Shown here: piece after piece, positions 41,166 through 54,460 of the stretch
Layout of the letters: each line of letters opens with the position of its first letter
Position numbering within the stretch: position 1 is the first letter of the stretch
Origin: Chlorella sorokiniana
Taxonomy: Eukaryota > Chlorophyta > Trebouxiophyceae > Chlorellales > Chlorellaceae
NCBI GenBank assembly: GCA_025917655.1
Contig: CP084609.1
Coordinates: 806,001 to 870,000 of the forward strand
Direction: 5' to 3'
Length of the DNA stretch: 64,000 nt
Notes under the pieces: generated by a model
Database searches by the model: none
What the model saw: only the letters and a program-made list of their open reading frames with translations
Told to the model about the DNA's origin: nothing
Program-made: the position numbers and the translations under genes

Positions 41166-41911
41166 TCAGCGTGTGCCCACTGACCGTCGCATCCTGCTCC
41201 GCTTGTGCGCGCCCAACGCGTGCAGGTAGGGCCAGGTGTAGATGCCGCTGCTGTGCAGGTCGTCGAAACACAGCCTGCGGCAGCAGCGGCCAGGGTGGCT
41301 GTGCAGGGTGGAGCTGCAGCCGGCTGCGCGCTTGAGCTCTCCAGCTGCCAAGCGCAGCCGTACTGCATGCCTCCTCACCTCACTGCATAGCTGCCCACTG
41401 GCTCCACCCCTAGGATGCCCACATGCCGCCGCCCATGCGTCACCTGCAAGGGACCCACGGTGCAGCACACAGCAGTGCTGCAGACAACAATCCACGTCCG
41501 TCGGTGCTGGTGGCAAGGAGGCGGCAGCCACAAGCAAGCGGAAGCGGCAAGCAACGTCAGCACAGCGCCACACCCGGGGCTTGCCGCTTGCCAGCACAGG
41601 CTCGGCTGCAGGGCTCTCCACCCTCAGGTATTCTGCCGGGTAAGCAAACCTGTCGCCATTGTTGAACTCCACTTCCAGCACCTGCAGAAACGGAGAAAAG
41701 CGGCACCGCACAGGTTACCAGAGTGACAGGAGGGGACAACGGCGGCGCCCACCCTAACCGCGTCCCTGCCGGTGCTCGGCACCTTGTTACGGTGCACAAT
41801 GATGGATGTGGCCCACACGTCAGGCGGCTGACTGCCAAGGGTTTTCAGGGTTGTGATGTGCTTGATGTGCCGAAGGTGGATCCCAAGTGCTTTGGCAATC
41901 GTGCTGTTCAT
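41166..41911 (-). CDS. DUF971 (gamma-BBH N-terminal-like) domain protein
   Basis: DUF971 is a small beta-rich domain found alone in plants and bacteria and fused to gamma-butyrobetaine hydroxylase in animals; it is thought to bind metal. Exon 1 from the ATG at 41911 reads MNSTIAKALGIHLRHIKHIT and PPDVWATSIIVHRNK. Exon 2 reads LEVEFNNGDRFAYPAEYLRV and ESPAAEP. Exon 3 reads GRRHVGILGVEPVGSYAVR, and exon 4 reads CFDDLHSSGIYTWPYLHALG. Together these are the whole domain in order (L-V-F-DG, PAEYLRV-SP, V-I-G-EPVG-YAVR-FDD-H--GIY-W-YL--LG). A short basic tail ends at 41166. The N-terminal part may be a targeting segment or begin at an upstream in-frame codon. Confidence 0.82.
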
Positions 41912-42196
41912 GAAGGCGCGATCCCATTGCCTCAGCAATGTTTGCGCCCGTCGCGAAGAGCTGTGCGCCCAACTGCTGACTGGGATGTTTTTCGATCAGA
42001 GCCTACACTTGAATCTGGCACTCTGATCACACGTCCAGCAGTGATATATATTGAAACTGGTGTCTTGCAACGCGCACATATTCACAACAGCCTTGCGCTC
42101 TCTCCTAAACCCTCTTCCCGAGAAATAAAGCTATTTTGTGCAACAACCCTGTGATTTGGTTGCATAAGGAGTCGATCACAAACAACTAGGCCCGCC
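41912..42196. promoter_or_regulatory. Head-to-head promoter, DUF971 gene / PWD
   Basis: 285 bases separate the two start codons. The stretch is AT-rich by local standards and contains gatatatattg near 42040 and aaataaagctattttg near 42122, either of which could serve as a TATA-like element for the + strand gene. Confidence 0.4.
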
Positions 42197-44068
42197 ATGC
42201 AAGCCCAGCCTGCCCTCGGGCGATCTTCCAGGCTTTCCCTGGCTACCAGCACGCGCGTTGGTCCGAACAACGCCTTCGGTAAGGGCTGTGTCAAGATTTC
42301 AAATCGGCAGCGAAGCGATACGCGGCTTCAGCCTGCCGCCCTGAGCGTTGCTGGTGTCCACTGACGCCGCCACAGTGGTTTGTCACCCCCCAACACATGC
42401 GCTTTGCATACTCCCCCCATTGCAGGACTCCATTTGTCCCAGCCGCGCAGCCTGCTGAAGCCCAGCACGCGACTGGTGCAGCGGCAGGCATGGCTGCAGC
42501 GGGGCCATGCTGCACGCCGCTTGGCGGTTGCGCCTCGGGCAGGCTCTGGCGACGGCGCGGTGCCGGTGCGCTTCACGCTGCAGCGCAAGCTCAAGTTTGG
42601 CGAGACGCACCGCCTGGTGGGCAGCCACCCGTCCCTGGGCAGCTGGAAGGTGAGCTTATGGGTCGGCCTGCTGAGACGCGTGTGAGGGGCGGTGGGCTGG
42701 GCAGCGCACCAGGCCTCGGGACTCGCCATTTGGGGCGGCGGCAGCCACATGCTAGAACGGTTGCTGGCCGCTTGATGCCCGCAGGTGCGCAAGGCCCCGG
42801 GCATGGCCTGGGAGGAGGGGCACATCTGGACGACCGAAATCGCGCTGCCGCCAGGGGCAGAAATAGAGTTCAAGGTGGGGGGTTGGGTGGCGCGGCCTGG
42901 GGCCTGCGCAGACACGTGGGTCAGCCAGGGCGTTCCTACAAGCACCAGTTTGTGCCGGGCTACCCCAATCTGTATCCAGACAGCGAGCACGCTGCCTGGT
43001 GCCGTGTGCCCTGCCAGCCTTACGCCGCTGGCCCCACCTGCCGCAGTGCGTGCGCATCAAGGGCGATGGGGAGGGGGAGGGCGATGCGCGGTGGGAGGAT
43101 GGGTACAACCGCACCCTGGCCGTGCCCGCCGGCGCCACCGCCATCTCTGTGCTGCTGGAGTGGGGGAGACATGAAGACTGAGGTCACGTCGGGGGCCAGG
43201 TCACGGCGGCCGCCCGGCAGCGTCGAGGCAGGGCAGCGGCGCCGACTCCGGCAGCGACAGCGAGGGCAGCGGCGGCGAGGGCGAGGCGCGCGGCTCGCGC
43301 TCCGACGGCGGCAGCAGCTTTGACGACAGCATGGCGCTGCTGCCGCAGTGGCAGGGCGGGAGCTGCGCTTCATGCAGCGCAACGAGCACACGAGGTGGGT
43401 GATGCCGGCCTGCTTGGGGGCTCCCCTGTTGAGGAGAGGAGCTTCATTGAGGGGGTCAACATGGCACACACTTGAGCGCCTTGTGCCAGCATTCTGTGCA
43501 GCCGCTGACGCGCTGTGTGGCTGCTAGCCCTGCCGGCGGCGTTGGTCTGGCGCTGCGGCCTGCAGACCCCCACCTTTCAATCCCCCTCTTCAGCCCCGTT
43601 TCGCGCTGCCGCCCCCGCCCCCGCCCCGGCTGTGCAGGGAGCGGAACGGCGTGTGGGACACCTCTGGGCTGCAGGGCCCCGCGCTGCACCTGGTGTCGGG
43701 CGACCGCGACGCCGCCAACTGGCTGGCCAAGCTGGAGGTGCTGAAGAAGCTGCTGGTGGACCAGGGTGGGTGCCCGCTGGGTTGGCAGCAACGAGGCAGG
43801 GGCGGGCGGGGTGTGCCTGTGCCCAGGGCAGCGTCGGCGGAGTCCCGGAGCCGTTGCAGCTGCTGCCTTCCCCGCTGCTTCAGCCCCCATGCGCCCACAC
43901 GCCGCCCCGCTGTGCCCTCCCCCAGCCCCCGAGATGCGGCCGGGGCTGGACGCCGTGGCCCACGCCTACGTCTACATGCAGTGGCTGGCCACGGGGGCCA
44001 TCCCTTGCGTGGAGGGCGGCGGCCACCACCGCCCCAACCGTCACGCCGAGCTGGCCAAGGCCATGTTC

Positions 44069-44103
<35 letters not shown>

Positions 44104-47100
44104 GGGGGTGGGGGATGGGGGTATGTGGGGTAAGGGCATGCAGGCAGGGGCTGGGAATCTCGTCGGAGACCACTCCTGCTGTTTTTTAATGAAGAGAGGG
44201 GCCTCGAGGTCAGGCTGTGTACGCCAGCGGGCGGCAGTCGGCTCCACGGCTGTGGGCGGCACGGCGCTGGCTGCTGCCCGCTGCCGCTGCTTCCCCATGC
44301 GCCTGTGCGCCCCCACCCAGCCACCCCCTCCACACACACACACCCCCACCCCGACTAGGTCTCTGGAATGGGTGATTGGGGAGCAGGGCCCTGGGGCCCC
44401 GGCCATGGCGCTGGTGGGCCGCCGCCTGCAGTCGCGCCTGCCCTCCTTCACCGACCAGTTCACGCAGAGCACGCCCCTCACCCGCATCCGAGACATCGCG
44501 CACAGGCAAGGCTGGGTGGGCCAGGGGCTCGTATTTACAAAGCACGCTGCTGCCGTTGCCACAACCCACTCTGCTGCCGCTGCGACGTGGTCACACCGCA
44601 GACGGCAGGTCGGCGCTTCATTTGCACTGCAACCGCTCTGACGCCGCCGCCCGCCGCCGCCCCCTCTTCGCGCCTGCCAGGAACGACATCCCCAGCTCCC
44701 TCAAGGCCGAGATCAAGCACACGCTGCAGAACAAGCTGCACCGCAACGCGGGCCCCGAGGACCTCCACACCACAGAGGCCATGCTGGCCCGCATCACAGC
44801 CAACCCAGGTGCGCCGCTGGCCGCCGCGCGCAATGCTGGGCTCTTGGATGAACATTTTGGGCGGGGGTGGGGTGGGGGAGAGTGGGGGTGCGCGAGGGCG
44901 AGGGGAGCCGCAGCAAGTTTGTGGCACGCATCATGCCCAAGGCGTGGCGTCTCGGCCGTGGCCAGCCGTCCTCTGGTGCGCCGGCAGCCTCGCCTCCTGC
45001 CCGCAGCGCCCTCGCTGCTTCTTGAACCTCCATTCCTTGTCTCCCCACCCGTTATTGCGGCTGCAGGCGAGTACCCCGAGGCCTTTGTGTCCGAGTTCAG
45101 GGTCTTCACCGCCGAGCTGCGCGACTTCTTCAACGCCGGATCCCTCACCGGTGGGTGGGATGGGTGTGAGTGCGTGTGGTGTTAGGGTGTTAGGGTGTGT
45201 GTGTGTGTGTGTTTGTGTGGGTAGGTGTGGTGGGCGGGGTTAGGGTGGGTGTATTCGTGGTGTGGGTGGGTGGGTGCAGCGGGGGCTTCCACTGCACGCT
45301 GCCTGACAACCAGGCCCCGCCAGCCCCGCCCCACAGCCCATCTGGGAGGCGGGCCGAGGCAGCCCCCGCAGCGCAGGCCTTTGGGCGGCCTGGCCCCTGG
45401 CAGGGAGCGGCACCGTCTCGCGCTCAACCCGGCTGCCGTGCTGCCTGCTGCCTTGCGCTCATGCCGCCCACATGCCCCCTAATACACACGCAGACATGCT
45501 GGATGGCGTGCGCCCTGCCCTGGACGACGGCGCCGCCCAGCCGCTTGACCACTTTGCGGCGGCCAAGGCACGGCTGGACGACGCCGGCGAGGGAGCAGAC
45601 CAGGCAAGGGGGCAGAGGGGGAAGGGGAAAGGGGGAGAGAGGGGCTGCTGCGGTGCCGAGGGGGCAATTGTATGCGGCTTGTTGCCCTGCTTGCAGGCAA
45701 TAAGTTGTGGCAGCGCAGCCAGGGCCAACCACAGAGCCCTTTTGCCTGGCTGCAGCGGCTGCCCTTACACATGCCGGCTCCTGCCGGCTCCATGCGTCTG
45801 GGTCAAGCCCCCTTTTCCTCCCATCCCCACCACCACAAATCCACACCCACCCACTCACCTGCAGAACGCCGTGATGGACGTACTGCACGCCGCCACCACG
45901 GTGCGCGCGCTGCTGGTGTCGGGGCTGTCCTCCGGCCTGCGCAACGACGCTCCCGACCGCGCCATCTCCATGCGCCAAAAGTGGGTGCCGCCTGCGCACG
46001 CTGCCCTGCTGCCGCCTGCACCAGGCTGCTGTGCGGCGCGTGCTGTGCGGCACTGTGCGTGCGCCGGCCTGCTGCTGCCGTGCCTGCCTCCCGCATGCCA
46101 CGTATGTTTGAGCCCCCTCACCCCACCGCCTGTGCTGGCCTGCAGGTGGCGCCAGTGCGAGGTGCGGGCCGAGGATTACGCCTTTGTGCTGCTCTCCCGC
46201 TTCGTAAACATGCTGGAGGAGCGGGTGGGTGAGGGTGGATGTTTGCGCTTGCTTGCCCGCCTCTCACCACCTCACACCCTGGCTGTCCAGCTTGCTCTGC
46301 TCCTGCTTGCTCGTGTGTGCACTTGCCCCCTCGGCAGCCACAAGCAACAGCCGGTTCAACCCATCTTTCCAAGATGCACTGCAGGGCGGCGCGGCGGCCA
46401 TCGCGGGCGGCAGCGACGGCGGCTGGGCGCTGCCCATCGGCTCGCTGGTGCTGGGGCTGCGCCATGTCGGGCTGTCGGGCTACAACCCCACGGTGAGGAC
46501 GACGCCCATCGGGGTTCCTTCTCTTATGTTTGGGATAGGAGCGGGACATTGGTTCCAGATTAAGGCAACTGGGAAGTGATACCACAGCAGCAAGAGCAGC
46601 TGACCTGATGCTCGCGCCCGCCCTCCCGCCCGCCCACCTGCCCCGCAGGAGTGCATGGCGGTTGAGCACGAGCTGGCGGCCTGGCAGCGCGCCGGCGGCT
46701 TTGGCGAGCGGGAGAACGCGCTGAGGTGGGCCTACAGCGTTGTCGCGGTTCCAGCATGCGTACACCCCTCTCCAGCCTCCTTACTGCGGCCCTTGCTTCT
46801 GCGTGGCCCACACACACCTCTGCACACTCTCGCCTGCTGCCCGCCAGAAGCCATCCACACAGATAGTTGACAGGAAGTCGCACTTTGCACCCACACGCAC
46901 ACACAGCCCCCACTCACCCACCTACCCATCCACCCTCTCACAGGCTGAAGGCCACGCTGCAGCGCCTGCGCCGCGTCACCGAGGGCTACAGCCAGCTGAT
47001 GCTGGACGCGTACGCTGAGCGCGCTGCGGTCATGGGGCGCGCGCTGGGCCTGGAGCCGGAGCGGTACCAGGGTGGGTGGACGGCTGGGCGGGCGGTTGTT

Positions 47101-50100
47101 GGCACAGGGCTGCCTGGCCCCCTTGCGGCTCTGCGCACGCCTGCCTGTTCCACCCTGGCTTTGTTGTGGTACCCATCACTGCAATCTTTTGCGCTGGGGC
47201 TGCGTGCCAGACCCCTCGCGCTCTTCCGCAAAAACTGCAACAAGCAACCCTCTGCACGGCCCCCGCCCCACCCACCCACCTGCTCCGCAGTGTTCACCGA
47301 GGCCGAGATCCGCGCCTCCCTCGTCTTCCAGCTCTCCAAGCTTTCCTCCCTGCTCATCAAGGTGGGTGGGTGGGGGTGGTGGGTGGGGGTGATATAGAGA
47401 TGCCATGGCCAGTGGACCCCCTCCTGCCTGCGTGCTGCTGCTGCATGCTTCCCAGCCCACCCAGCGAGCTGCTGTGGAAGGCCTGCCAGCAAGGCAGCCC
47501 TCCCTGTAAAGCTGCTTTCCCCCTTTCCGCCCCCGGCCACCTGAACCTGGACCTGTTTGCGTCCCCGCGCCCCCTCCTCCCCCCTTCCCCCTTCTCCCCC
47601 GGGCAGGCTGCCACCCAGGTGGCGGGTGGCTCCCCCTGGGACGTGGTGATGGCTGGGGAGGCCGAGGGCCTGCTGCTGCGGGTGCCTGCCCTGCAGCCCG
47701 GCTGCCTGGACGAGGCGGGCGGCCAGGCAAGCGGCGCGCGCCCCCTTGTGCTGGCTGCTGCCCCCCACCTGCACGCTTCCTGCATGTCCTGCTTGCCCTT
47801 GTGAAGCGTTCCCGGCATGCGTTCGCAGCGTTGGGACGGTACAATGGGAAGCCACCCCAGTGGAGTGGGTCTCTCGTCCCCCCCCACACACACACACACT
47901 CCCCTCCCCATTGCAAGCAAGGAACTGATCACCGCCGCCTCCTGCCTCCGCCCCAGCAGGACGCCATCCTGCTGGTCCAGTCAGCCACAGGCGACGAGGA
48001 GGTGGCGGCGCTGGGGCGCAACCTGCGGGGCGTGGTGCTGCAGCAGGACCTGCCGCACCTCTCCCATCTGGGTGGGCGGCGGAGGAGGGAGGGCTGGTGC
48101 TGGCTCTGCCTGCTGCTTCTTTTCTTTGTTGGGTCTGCATTGCTGTGCACACGTAGTGCAGATCAAACCCTTCAAAAAATGGCAAGCTTGCACACGCACA
48201 CGCGCTTACACCGGCCCTGGCTGTCCCCCCCTGACAGGCGTGCGCGCGCGGCAGGAGGGAGTGCCGTTTGTGACCTGCGAGGACGAGGAGGCGGTGGCGG
48301 CGGCGACGCAGCCCCTGCTGGGCTCCCGCGTGCGCCTGGCGGCCTCCGCCGAAGGAGTCACCCTGGCACCCGCGGGCGCCCCACCAACGGCGCCGCGGGG
48401 AACGGGTCCGCTGCCAATGGCAACGGCAAGGGCGGCGGCGCAGGCAAAGCCGCGGCCAAGCCCGGCAAGGTGAAGAAGGTTCGCAGCGTGAGCGTCATCC
48501 CGCTGGAGGAGGCCACGGTGGAGAGCGCGGGCGCCAAGGCCGCTGCCTGCGGGGAGCTGCTGCGCCTGGCGGCCGCCGCCGCCTCGGCCGCCGACCCCTC
48601 CGCGGCCAGCAACGGCGGCGGCGGCGGTGCCGCGGTGCTGGCTGCCCCGACGGCGTGGCGCTGCCCTTTGGCTGCATGGAGGCGGCGCTGGCGGCCGACG
48701 GCCAGAAGGAGCGCTTTGCCGACCTGCTGCGCCAGCTGGACTCCGCGCTGGCGGCGGTGGCGGGGGCGTCGGGCGGCGCCGCCTCCAGCGGCCTGGCCCA
48801 GCTGGACTCGGTGTGCGGCGAGGTGCAGGGGCTGCTGCGGGGGCTGCGCATGCCGCAGGCGGCGCTGCAGCGCCTGGCGGGTGCCTTCCAGCCGGGGCCA
48901 CCGTCATCGTGCGCTCCTCCGCCAACGTGGAGGACCTGGCGGGCATGTCGGGTGGGTGGGTTGTGGTTTCTGTGGGCTGAGGGCTGTTGTGTTGGGGCGG
49001 GCTGCTGTGTCGTCTGTTGTGTTGGGGCGGGCTGGTGGGTGGGGCGGGCCAGGCCGAGGGGCAGACAGAGCGGCAGGCAGACAACAAGTTCATCCTGCAG
49101 CGTGCAGCCACCTGCTGCTCTGCGCCTGCCGTTGCGTGCGGGGCCTGCACACGAAGGGCGGCGCTGCTGCCCCGGCAGCCCGCCGTTCCTTGAAACAGCC
49201 CCCCGACCCCTAGAGCAGCAGTATATAAACAACAAAGAACCAACACAGGACATGAAACAACGCTGCACCGCAGGCGCGGGCCTCTACGACTCCATCCCCA
49301 ACGTGCCCAGCGGCGACGCGGCGGCGCTGGCGGCGGCGGTGGCCGGCGTGTGGGCCTCCCTCTTCTCGCGACGCGCGGTGCTCAGCCGGCACGCGGCGGG
49401 TGCGCGGGTGTCTGAAGTTTCAGCCTCGCTGGGCCATGCTCGGGCTGCCTTGCCTTGCTGGCCCAGCCGCCTCGAGCTGCCGCCCCGGCCTGCACCTTGC
49501 CCGCTGCGTCTGCTCTTGATGTCTGCCCAACTTCCACCCCGTGCCCGCCCCTCTTCCCCCTGCAGGCCTGCCCCAGGGCGCCGCCTGCATGGCGGTGGTG
49601 GTGCAGCGCCAGCTGTCACCCGACCTCTGCTTCGTGCTCCACACGCGCCACCCGGGTGAGCGCCGCCCCACCCCTTGTCGCGCGCCAATGCCTGCGCGCC
49701 CGCCGGCAGTGGGGCGAATGACAACACTGCTGCTGGCAGCACCCTGCCTCTCACGCAGCACCCGCCTAGCTTATACATTTGTTTGTGCAACCCCCTCCCT
49801 GCGACAGTGACGGGCGACGCGGACGTTGTTTCTGCTGAGCTGGCGCCGGGGCTGGGCGAGACGCTGGCGGCAGGTGGGGGTCATTACCCGGCTTATCTCA
49901 TGGCCAGCCAGCCCCTCTTCGTGGCCAGCCAGTCGCTGCACAGCCACGGTTGGGTGGTGGTCTGTGGCCGGGCACCTCTCGCCAGGTTGAGGAGTCAACG
50001 TAGCGCTGCGCTCCAGCCTCCCACCCTACCACCACCACCACACCGCAGGCACCCGGGGCACCCCTTGGCGCCTGGAGGCACACAAGCGCACCTCCGCCGT

Positions 50101-50821
50101 CTCCGCCGCCGCCTTTGCCAACTTCAGCAGCGCGCTGCTCCCCCGGGCAGCGCCGCCGCCCTGAGCGGCGGCAACGGCGCCGTGTACGCGCCCACCGGCG
50201 CGGCTGCGGCCGCGGGCACCGCTGTGGCGGCGGCAGAGGCTCCCGCGGCGGGCGGGGTCAGGGCCCAGGTGGTGGACTACAGCCGTGAGCCCATGTCTGG
50301 TGCGATGGGAGGGGGCGGGGTGGGCAGGCAGAGTCTCCGCCGTGCTCCTTGCTGATCCAGCCGCGGGCTCCTGGCTGGGTGGGTGCAGGCGCCACCCTGC
50401 CCCAGCCTCGCCCAGTGTGTGCCTCCACTCTCCCACCTAACACGCTCACCCGCATCGCCCCGCAGTCTCTGCCCGACGTGCGCAGCGGCGTGGGCAAGCG
50501 CCTGCTGGCGGTGGCGGCGGCGCTGGAGCGAGAGTTTGGGGGCCACAGGTGGGGAGGGAGGGCCGTGGCTGGGTGCATGCAGCCCGCCTGCCAACTAGCT
50601 GGCTGGCGCCGGTGGAAGCTGCCTGGGCTGGGAGCTCCGGCAACACTGCTGACCTGCTGCTGTCCGTGTGCAACCAACCCCTCACCTCATCCACCCGCCA
50701 CAACACCATACACACAGAAGCATCCTGTCGCGCCGCCCTCGCCCCTGCTGCCGCCGCAGGACGTGGAGGGCTGCTTCGTGGGTGATGACCTGTTTGTGGT
50801 GCAGACCCGCCCCCAGCCCTA
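42197..50821 (+). CDS. PWD: Phosphoglucan, water dikinase (CBM20 + PEP-synthase-like)
   Basis: PWD (GWD3) adds phosphate to the C3 position of pre-phosphorylated starch glucosyl residues and opens the granule for degradation in the plastid. About 26 exons can be followed. The ATG at 42197 gives a transit-peptide-like N-terminus ([20 protein letters not shown]). The next exons form a CBM20 starch-binding domain: [26 protein letters not shown], then [15 protein letters not shown]. The middle has [41 protein letters not shown] and [17 protein letters not shown]. The catalytic His block is [20 protein letters not shown] (48045-48270, split by an intron). The nucleotide-binding part has [26 protein letters not shown] (near 49280) and [16 protein letters not shown] to the stop at 50821. 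Frame slips occur near 43170, 48370 and 48640. CBM20 plus the late ATP-grasp part separates it from GWD1. Confidence 0.93.
44071..44358 (+). repeat. Intron with (GT)15 at the donor and (CA)6 near the acceptor
   Basis: The PWD intron starts directly with fifteen GT dinucleotides (44071-44100), so the donor itself is part of the repeat. Near its other end it carries (CA)6 at 44331-44342, 16 bases before the acceptor. In the transcript the two tracts are complementary. Confidence 0.8.
45151..45493 (+). repeat. GT-rich intron with ttagggtg repeats
   Basis: This PWD intron begins gtgggtgggatgggtgtg and stays almost purely G and T to about 45285, including (GT)8 and repeated gttagggtg. It ends aatacacacgcag. 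Both splice joins are in phase (SLT | DMLDGV). The bias resembles that of the intron at 44071. Confidence 0.7.
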
Positions 50822-51639
50822 AACCACCCGCCCAGGTGCTGCGCCCTGGCTCAGGACAGCCCGCGCTGCGCAGCAGCCGATCAAACCGGTGCAGCGGAAT
50901 GCTGGAGCGGCGCAGTTGGGCCAGGTCAAAGCCACAGCACGACACTGAGCGGGGACAGCCAGACACAAATCCGACCAAACGCATGTCCCGCCCTGCTTGG
51001 CAACGCGCCTTTAGTTTTTAAGGCACCTAAAGTGGAAGGGGTTAAAGACCGTTGGCACACTTTGTCCTCGCTGTTTGCACCGTTTCGCTGCCTTTGCTCA
51101 ACCTGGCCGCTGAGCTGCGCTGCGGCGGCGGCAGAGCTCCTTGATGCGGAATACCACCGTCACCGCCATTATCTTCAGACATACGTGCGCGTTTCATATA
51201 TCTTCTAGATAAAAAGACTATGAACCCAACTCCCATCGGTGACTTCGAAGGAGCAAGCGGACGGCGGAGGTGTGAGGAAGCGCATATGGGCAATGCATTT
51301 AAGGTGAATATGAGCTGGGGCCGGCAACAAGGCACAGTGGCGAGCTCCCCGTCATGCCTCCATCACCGGTGTGGCTGCGGCCGGCAAAGTCGTGCCTGCG
51401 GGACCTCTTACTGTTTCATGATACCATCAGCTCATCACCTTACAGGTTACTGTACATCACGATGAGATAAGGCACGAAGAGCATCCTAAGAATTCAGCAG
51501 AGAGGAGGCGACTGTGGTGTGCAATGCCCTGGCTGGTGAGACGACGGCAGCCAGAAAGCTGGGGGTCTGCTGCCGATACAACTTGTGTGATGCATCTAAT
51601 GGAAATGCCGCTTGCAGACATAAGGGTTGCGCAAGGGAT
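50822..51639. other. Intergenic region, no gene seen
   Basis: This stretch lies between PWD and the ankyrin gene. No TGTAA was found close to the PWD stop. An AT-rich patch (catatatcttctagataaaa near 51195) may belong to the promoter of the ankyrin gene. No protein was recognised. Confidence 0.35.
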
Positions 51640-54460
51640 AGAAGGACTGCCGCTGTGCTGGGCAGCTGGCAACAGCCACACAGCTGCGATTTAGGTGCTG
51701 CTGGCGGCGGCTCCCCAGGCCGCCATGACAGCCAGGAAAGATGGTTTGCTAGCGCTGCACTGTGCAGCTGGCGGTGGCCACACAGCTGCGATTGAGGTGC
51801 TGCTGGCGGCGGCTCCTCAGACCGCCATGAAAGGCGACTTTGATGAAGACCTGCCACTGCACAAGGCAGGTCACAGCGGCCACACAGCGGCTGTGGCGGT
51901 GCTGCTGGCGGCGGCTCCTCAAGGCGCCACAACAGCCAACTGGTATGGGAACCTGCCGCTACACCTGCGGCGTTCAACGGCCACACGGCTGCTATTGAGG
52001 CGCTGCTGGCAGCAGCTCCTCAGGCTGCCATGGCAGCCAACAATGCGGGGGCCCTGCCGCTGCACCGTGCGGCACTGAACGGCCACATAGCTGCGGTTGA
52101 GGTGCTGCTGGCGGCAGCATCCCAAGGTGCCATGGCAGCCAGGAAAGACGGTGACCTGCCGCTGCACGACGCTGCCTTGAACGGCCACACAGCTGCTATT
52201 GAGGTGCTTATGGCAGCATCTCCGCAAGCTGGTATGACAGCCAACTGGTATGGGAACCTACCACTTCACCTTGCGGCGTTCAACGGCCACACGGCTGCTA
52301 ATGAGGCGCTGCTGGCAGCAGCTCCTCAGGCTACCATGGCAGCCAACAATGCGGGGCCCTGCCGCTGCACCGTGTGCAGCACTGAACGGCCACATAGCTG
52401 CGGTTGAGGTGCTGCTGGCGGCAGCACCCCAAGGTGCCATGGCAGCCAGGAAAGATGGTGACCTGCCGCTGCACGACGCTGCCTTGAACGGCCACACAGC
52501 TGCTATTGAGGTGCTTATGGCAGCATCTCCGCAAGCTGGTATGACAGCCAGAAGAGACGGTGCGTTGCCACTGCACCGTGCGGCATTGAACGGCCACATA
52601 GCTGCTATTGAGGTGCTGCTGGCAGCGGCTCCCCAGACCGCCATGAAAGGCGACTTTGATGAAGACCTGCCACTGCACAAGGCAGGTCACAGCGGCCACA
52701 CAGCGGCTGTGGCGGTGCTGCTGGCGGCAGCTCCTCAAGGCGCCACGACAGCCAACGTGTATGGGAGCCTGCCGCTTCACCGTGCGGCATGGAACGGCCA
52801 CGTAGCTGCTATTGAGGTGCTGTTGGCGGCAGCACCCCAAAGTGCCATGGCAGCCAGGAAAGATGGTGACCTGCCGCTTCACCTTGCGGCATGCAACGGC
52901 CACACAGCCGCTACTGAGGTGCTGCTGGCAGCAGCTCCTCAGGCTGCCATGGCAGCCAACAGTATTGGCGCCCTGCCACTGCATTGTGCGGCATCAAACG
53001 GCCATACAGCTGCCATCAAGGCGCTGTTGGCAGCGGCTCCCCAGGCCGCCATGAAAGGCGACTTTGATGAAGACCTGCCACTGCACGGCGCTGCCTTGAA
53101 CGGCCACACAGCGGCTGTGGCGGTGCTGCTGGCGGCGGCTCCTCAAGGCGCCACAACAGCCAACTGGTATGGGAACCTGCCGCTTCACCTTGCGGCGTTC
53201 AACGGCCACACGGCTGCTATTGAGGCGCTGCTGGCAGCAGCTCCTCAGGCTGCCATGGCAGCCAACAATGCGGGGGCCCTGCCGCTGCACCGTGCGGCAC
53301 TCAACGGCCATACAGCTGCCATCAAGGCGCTGTTGGCAGCGGCTCCCCAGACCGCTATGAAAGGCGACTTTGATGAAGACCTGCCACTGCACAAGGCAGG
53401 TTACTGCGGCCACACAGCGGCTGTTGCGGTGCTGCTGGCAGCGGCTCCTCAAGGCGCCACGACAGCCAACTGGTATGGGAACCTGCCGCTTCACCTAGCA
53501 GCATTCAACGGCCACACGGCCGCAACTGAGGCACTGCTGACAACATCTCCACAAGCTGGAATGACAGGCAGCGGAGGCAGTGCGTTGCCACTGCACCGTG
53601 CGGCATTGAACGGCCACATAGCTGCTATTGAGGTGCTGCTGGCGGCAGCACCCCAAGGTGCCATGGCAGCCAGGAAAGATGGTGACCTGCCGCTTCACCT
53701 TGCAGCATCAAACGGCCACAAAGCTGCTATTGAGGTGCTTATGGCAGCGGCTCCGCAAGCTGGAATGACAGGCAGCGAAGACGGTGCGTTGCCGCTGCAC
53801 CGTGCAGCATTCAACGGCCACACGGCTGCTATTGAGGTGCTGCTGGCGGCAGCACCCCAAGGTGCCATGGCAGCCAGGAAAGATGGTGACCTGCCGCTTC
53901 ACCTTGCAGCGTCAAACGGCCACAGAGCTGCTATTGAGGTGCTTATGGCAGCGGCTCCGCAAGCTGGAATGACAGGCAGCGAAGACGGTGCGTTGCCGCT
54001 GCACCGTGCAGCATTCAACGGCCACACGGCTGCTATTGAGGTGCTGCTGGCGGCAGCATTCCCAGGGGCAACGACAACCAGGGCATACGGTGAACTGCCG
54101 CTGCATGTTGCTGCCGTGAACGGCCACACGGCTGCTATTGAGGTGCTGCTGGCGGCAGCACCCCAAGGTGCCATGGCAGCCAGGGAAGATGGTGACCTGC
54201 CGCTTCACCTTGCATCCTTTAAAGGACACACAGCTGCGATCGAGGTGCTGCTGGCAGCGGCTCCCAGGCCGTCTTGATAGCCATTCAAGACGGTTCGCTG
54301 CCACTTCACCTTGCGGCGTTAAATGGGCATAGAGCTGCAATTGAGGTGCTGCTGGCAGCGGCTCCTCAGACCGCGATGACAGCCATGATGGATGGTGCGC
54401 TGCCGCTGCACCGTGCAGCTTGAAATGGCCAGGCAGCTGCTGTCGCCGTGCTGCTTCAGC
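51640..54460 (+). repeat. Tandem 102-bp repeat array
   Basis: The ankyrin coding units repeat every 102 bases. Some neighbouring pairs are close to identical: the 204-base blocks starting near 53636, 53840 and 54044 differ by few bases, so a two-repeat unit has been copied. Unit variants (ending in GDFDED, NWYGN, NNAGA or RKDGD) recur in a set order, which shows larger blocks were duplicated as well. Confidence 0.85.

Noticed and set aside
45181-45212. ttagggtgttagggtgtgtg, telomere-like
   Set aside because: Only two imperfect units inside a GT-rich PWD intron with coding exons on both sides. The algal telomere unit TTTAGGG is not present.
51640-54460. Regular 102-bp periodicity, considered as a CRISPR-like array or satellite
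   Set aside because: The units are coding, keep the ankyrin consensus in one frame for 675 codons and have no unique spacers.
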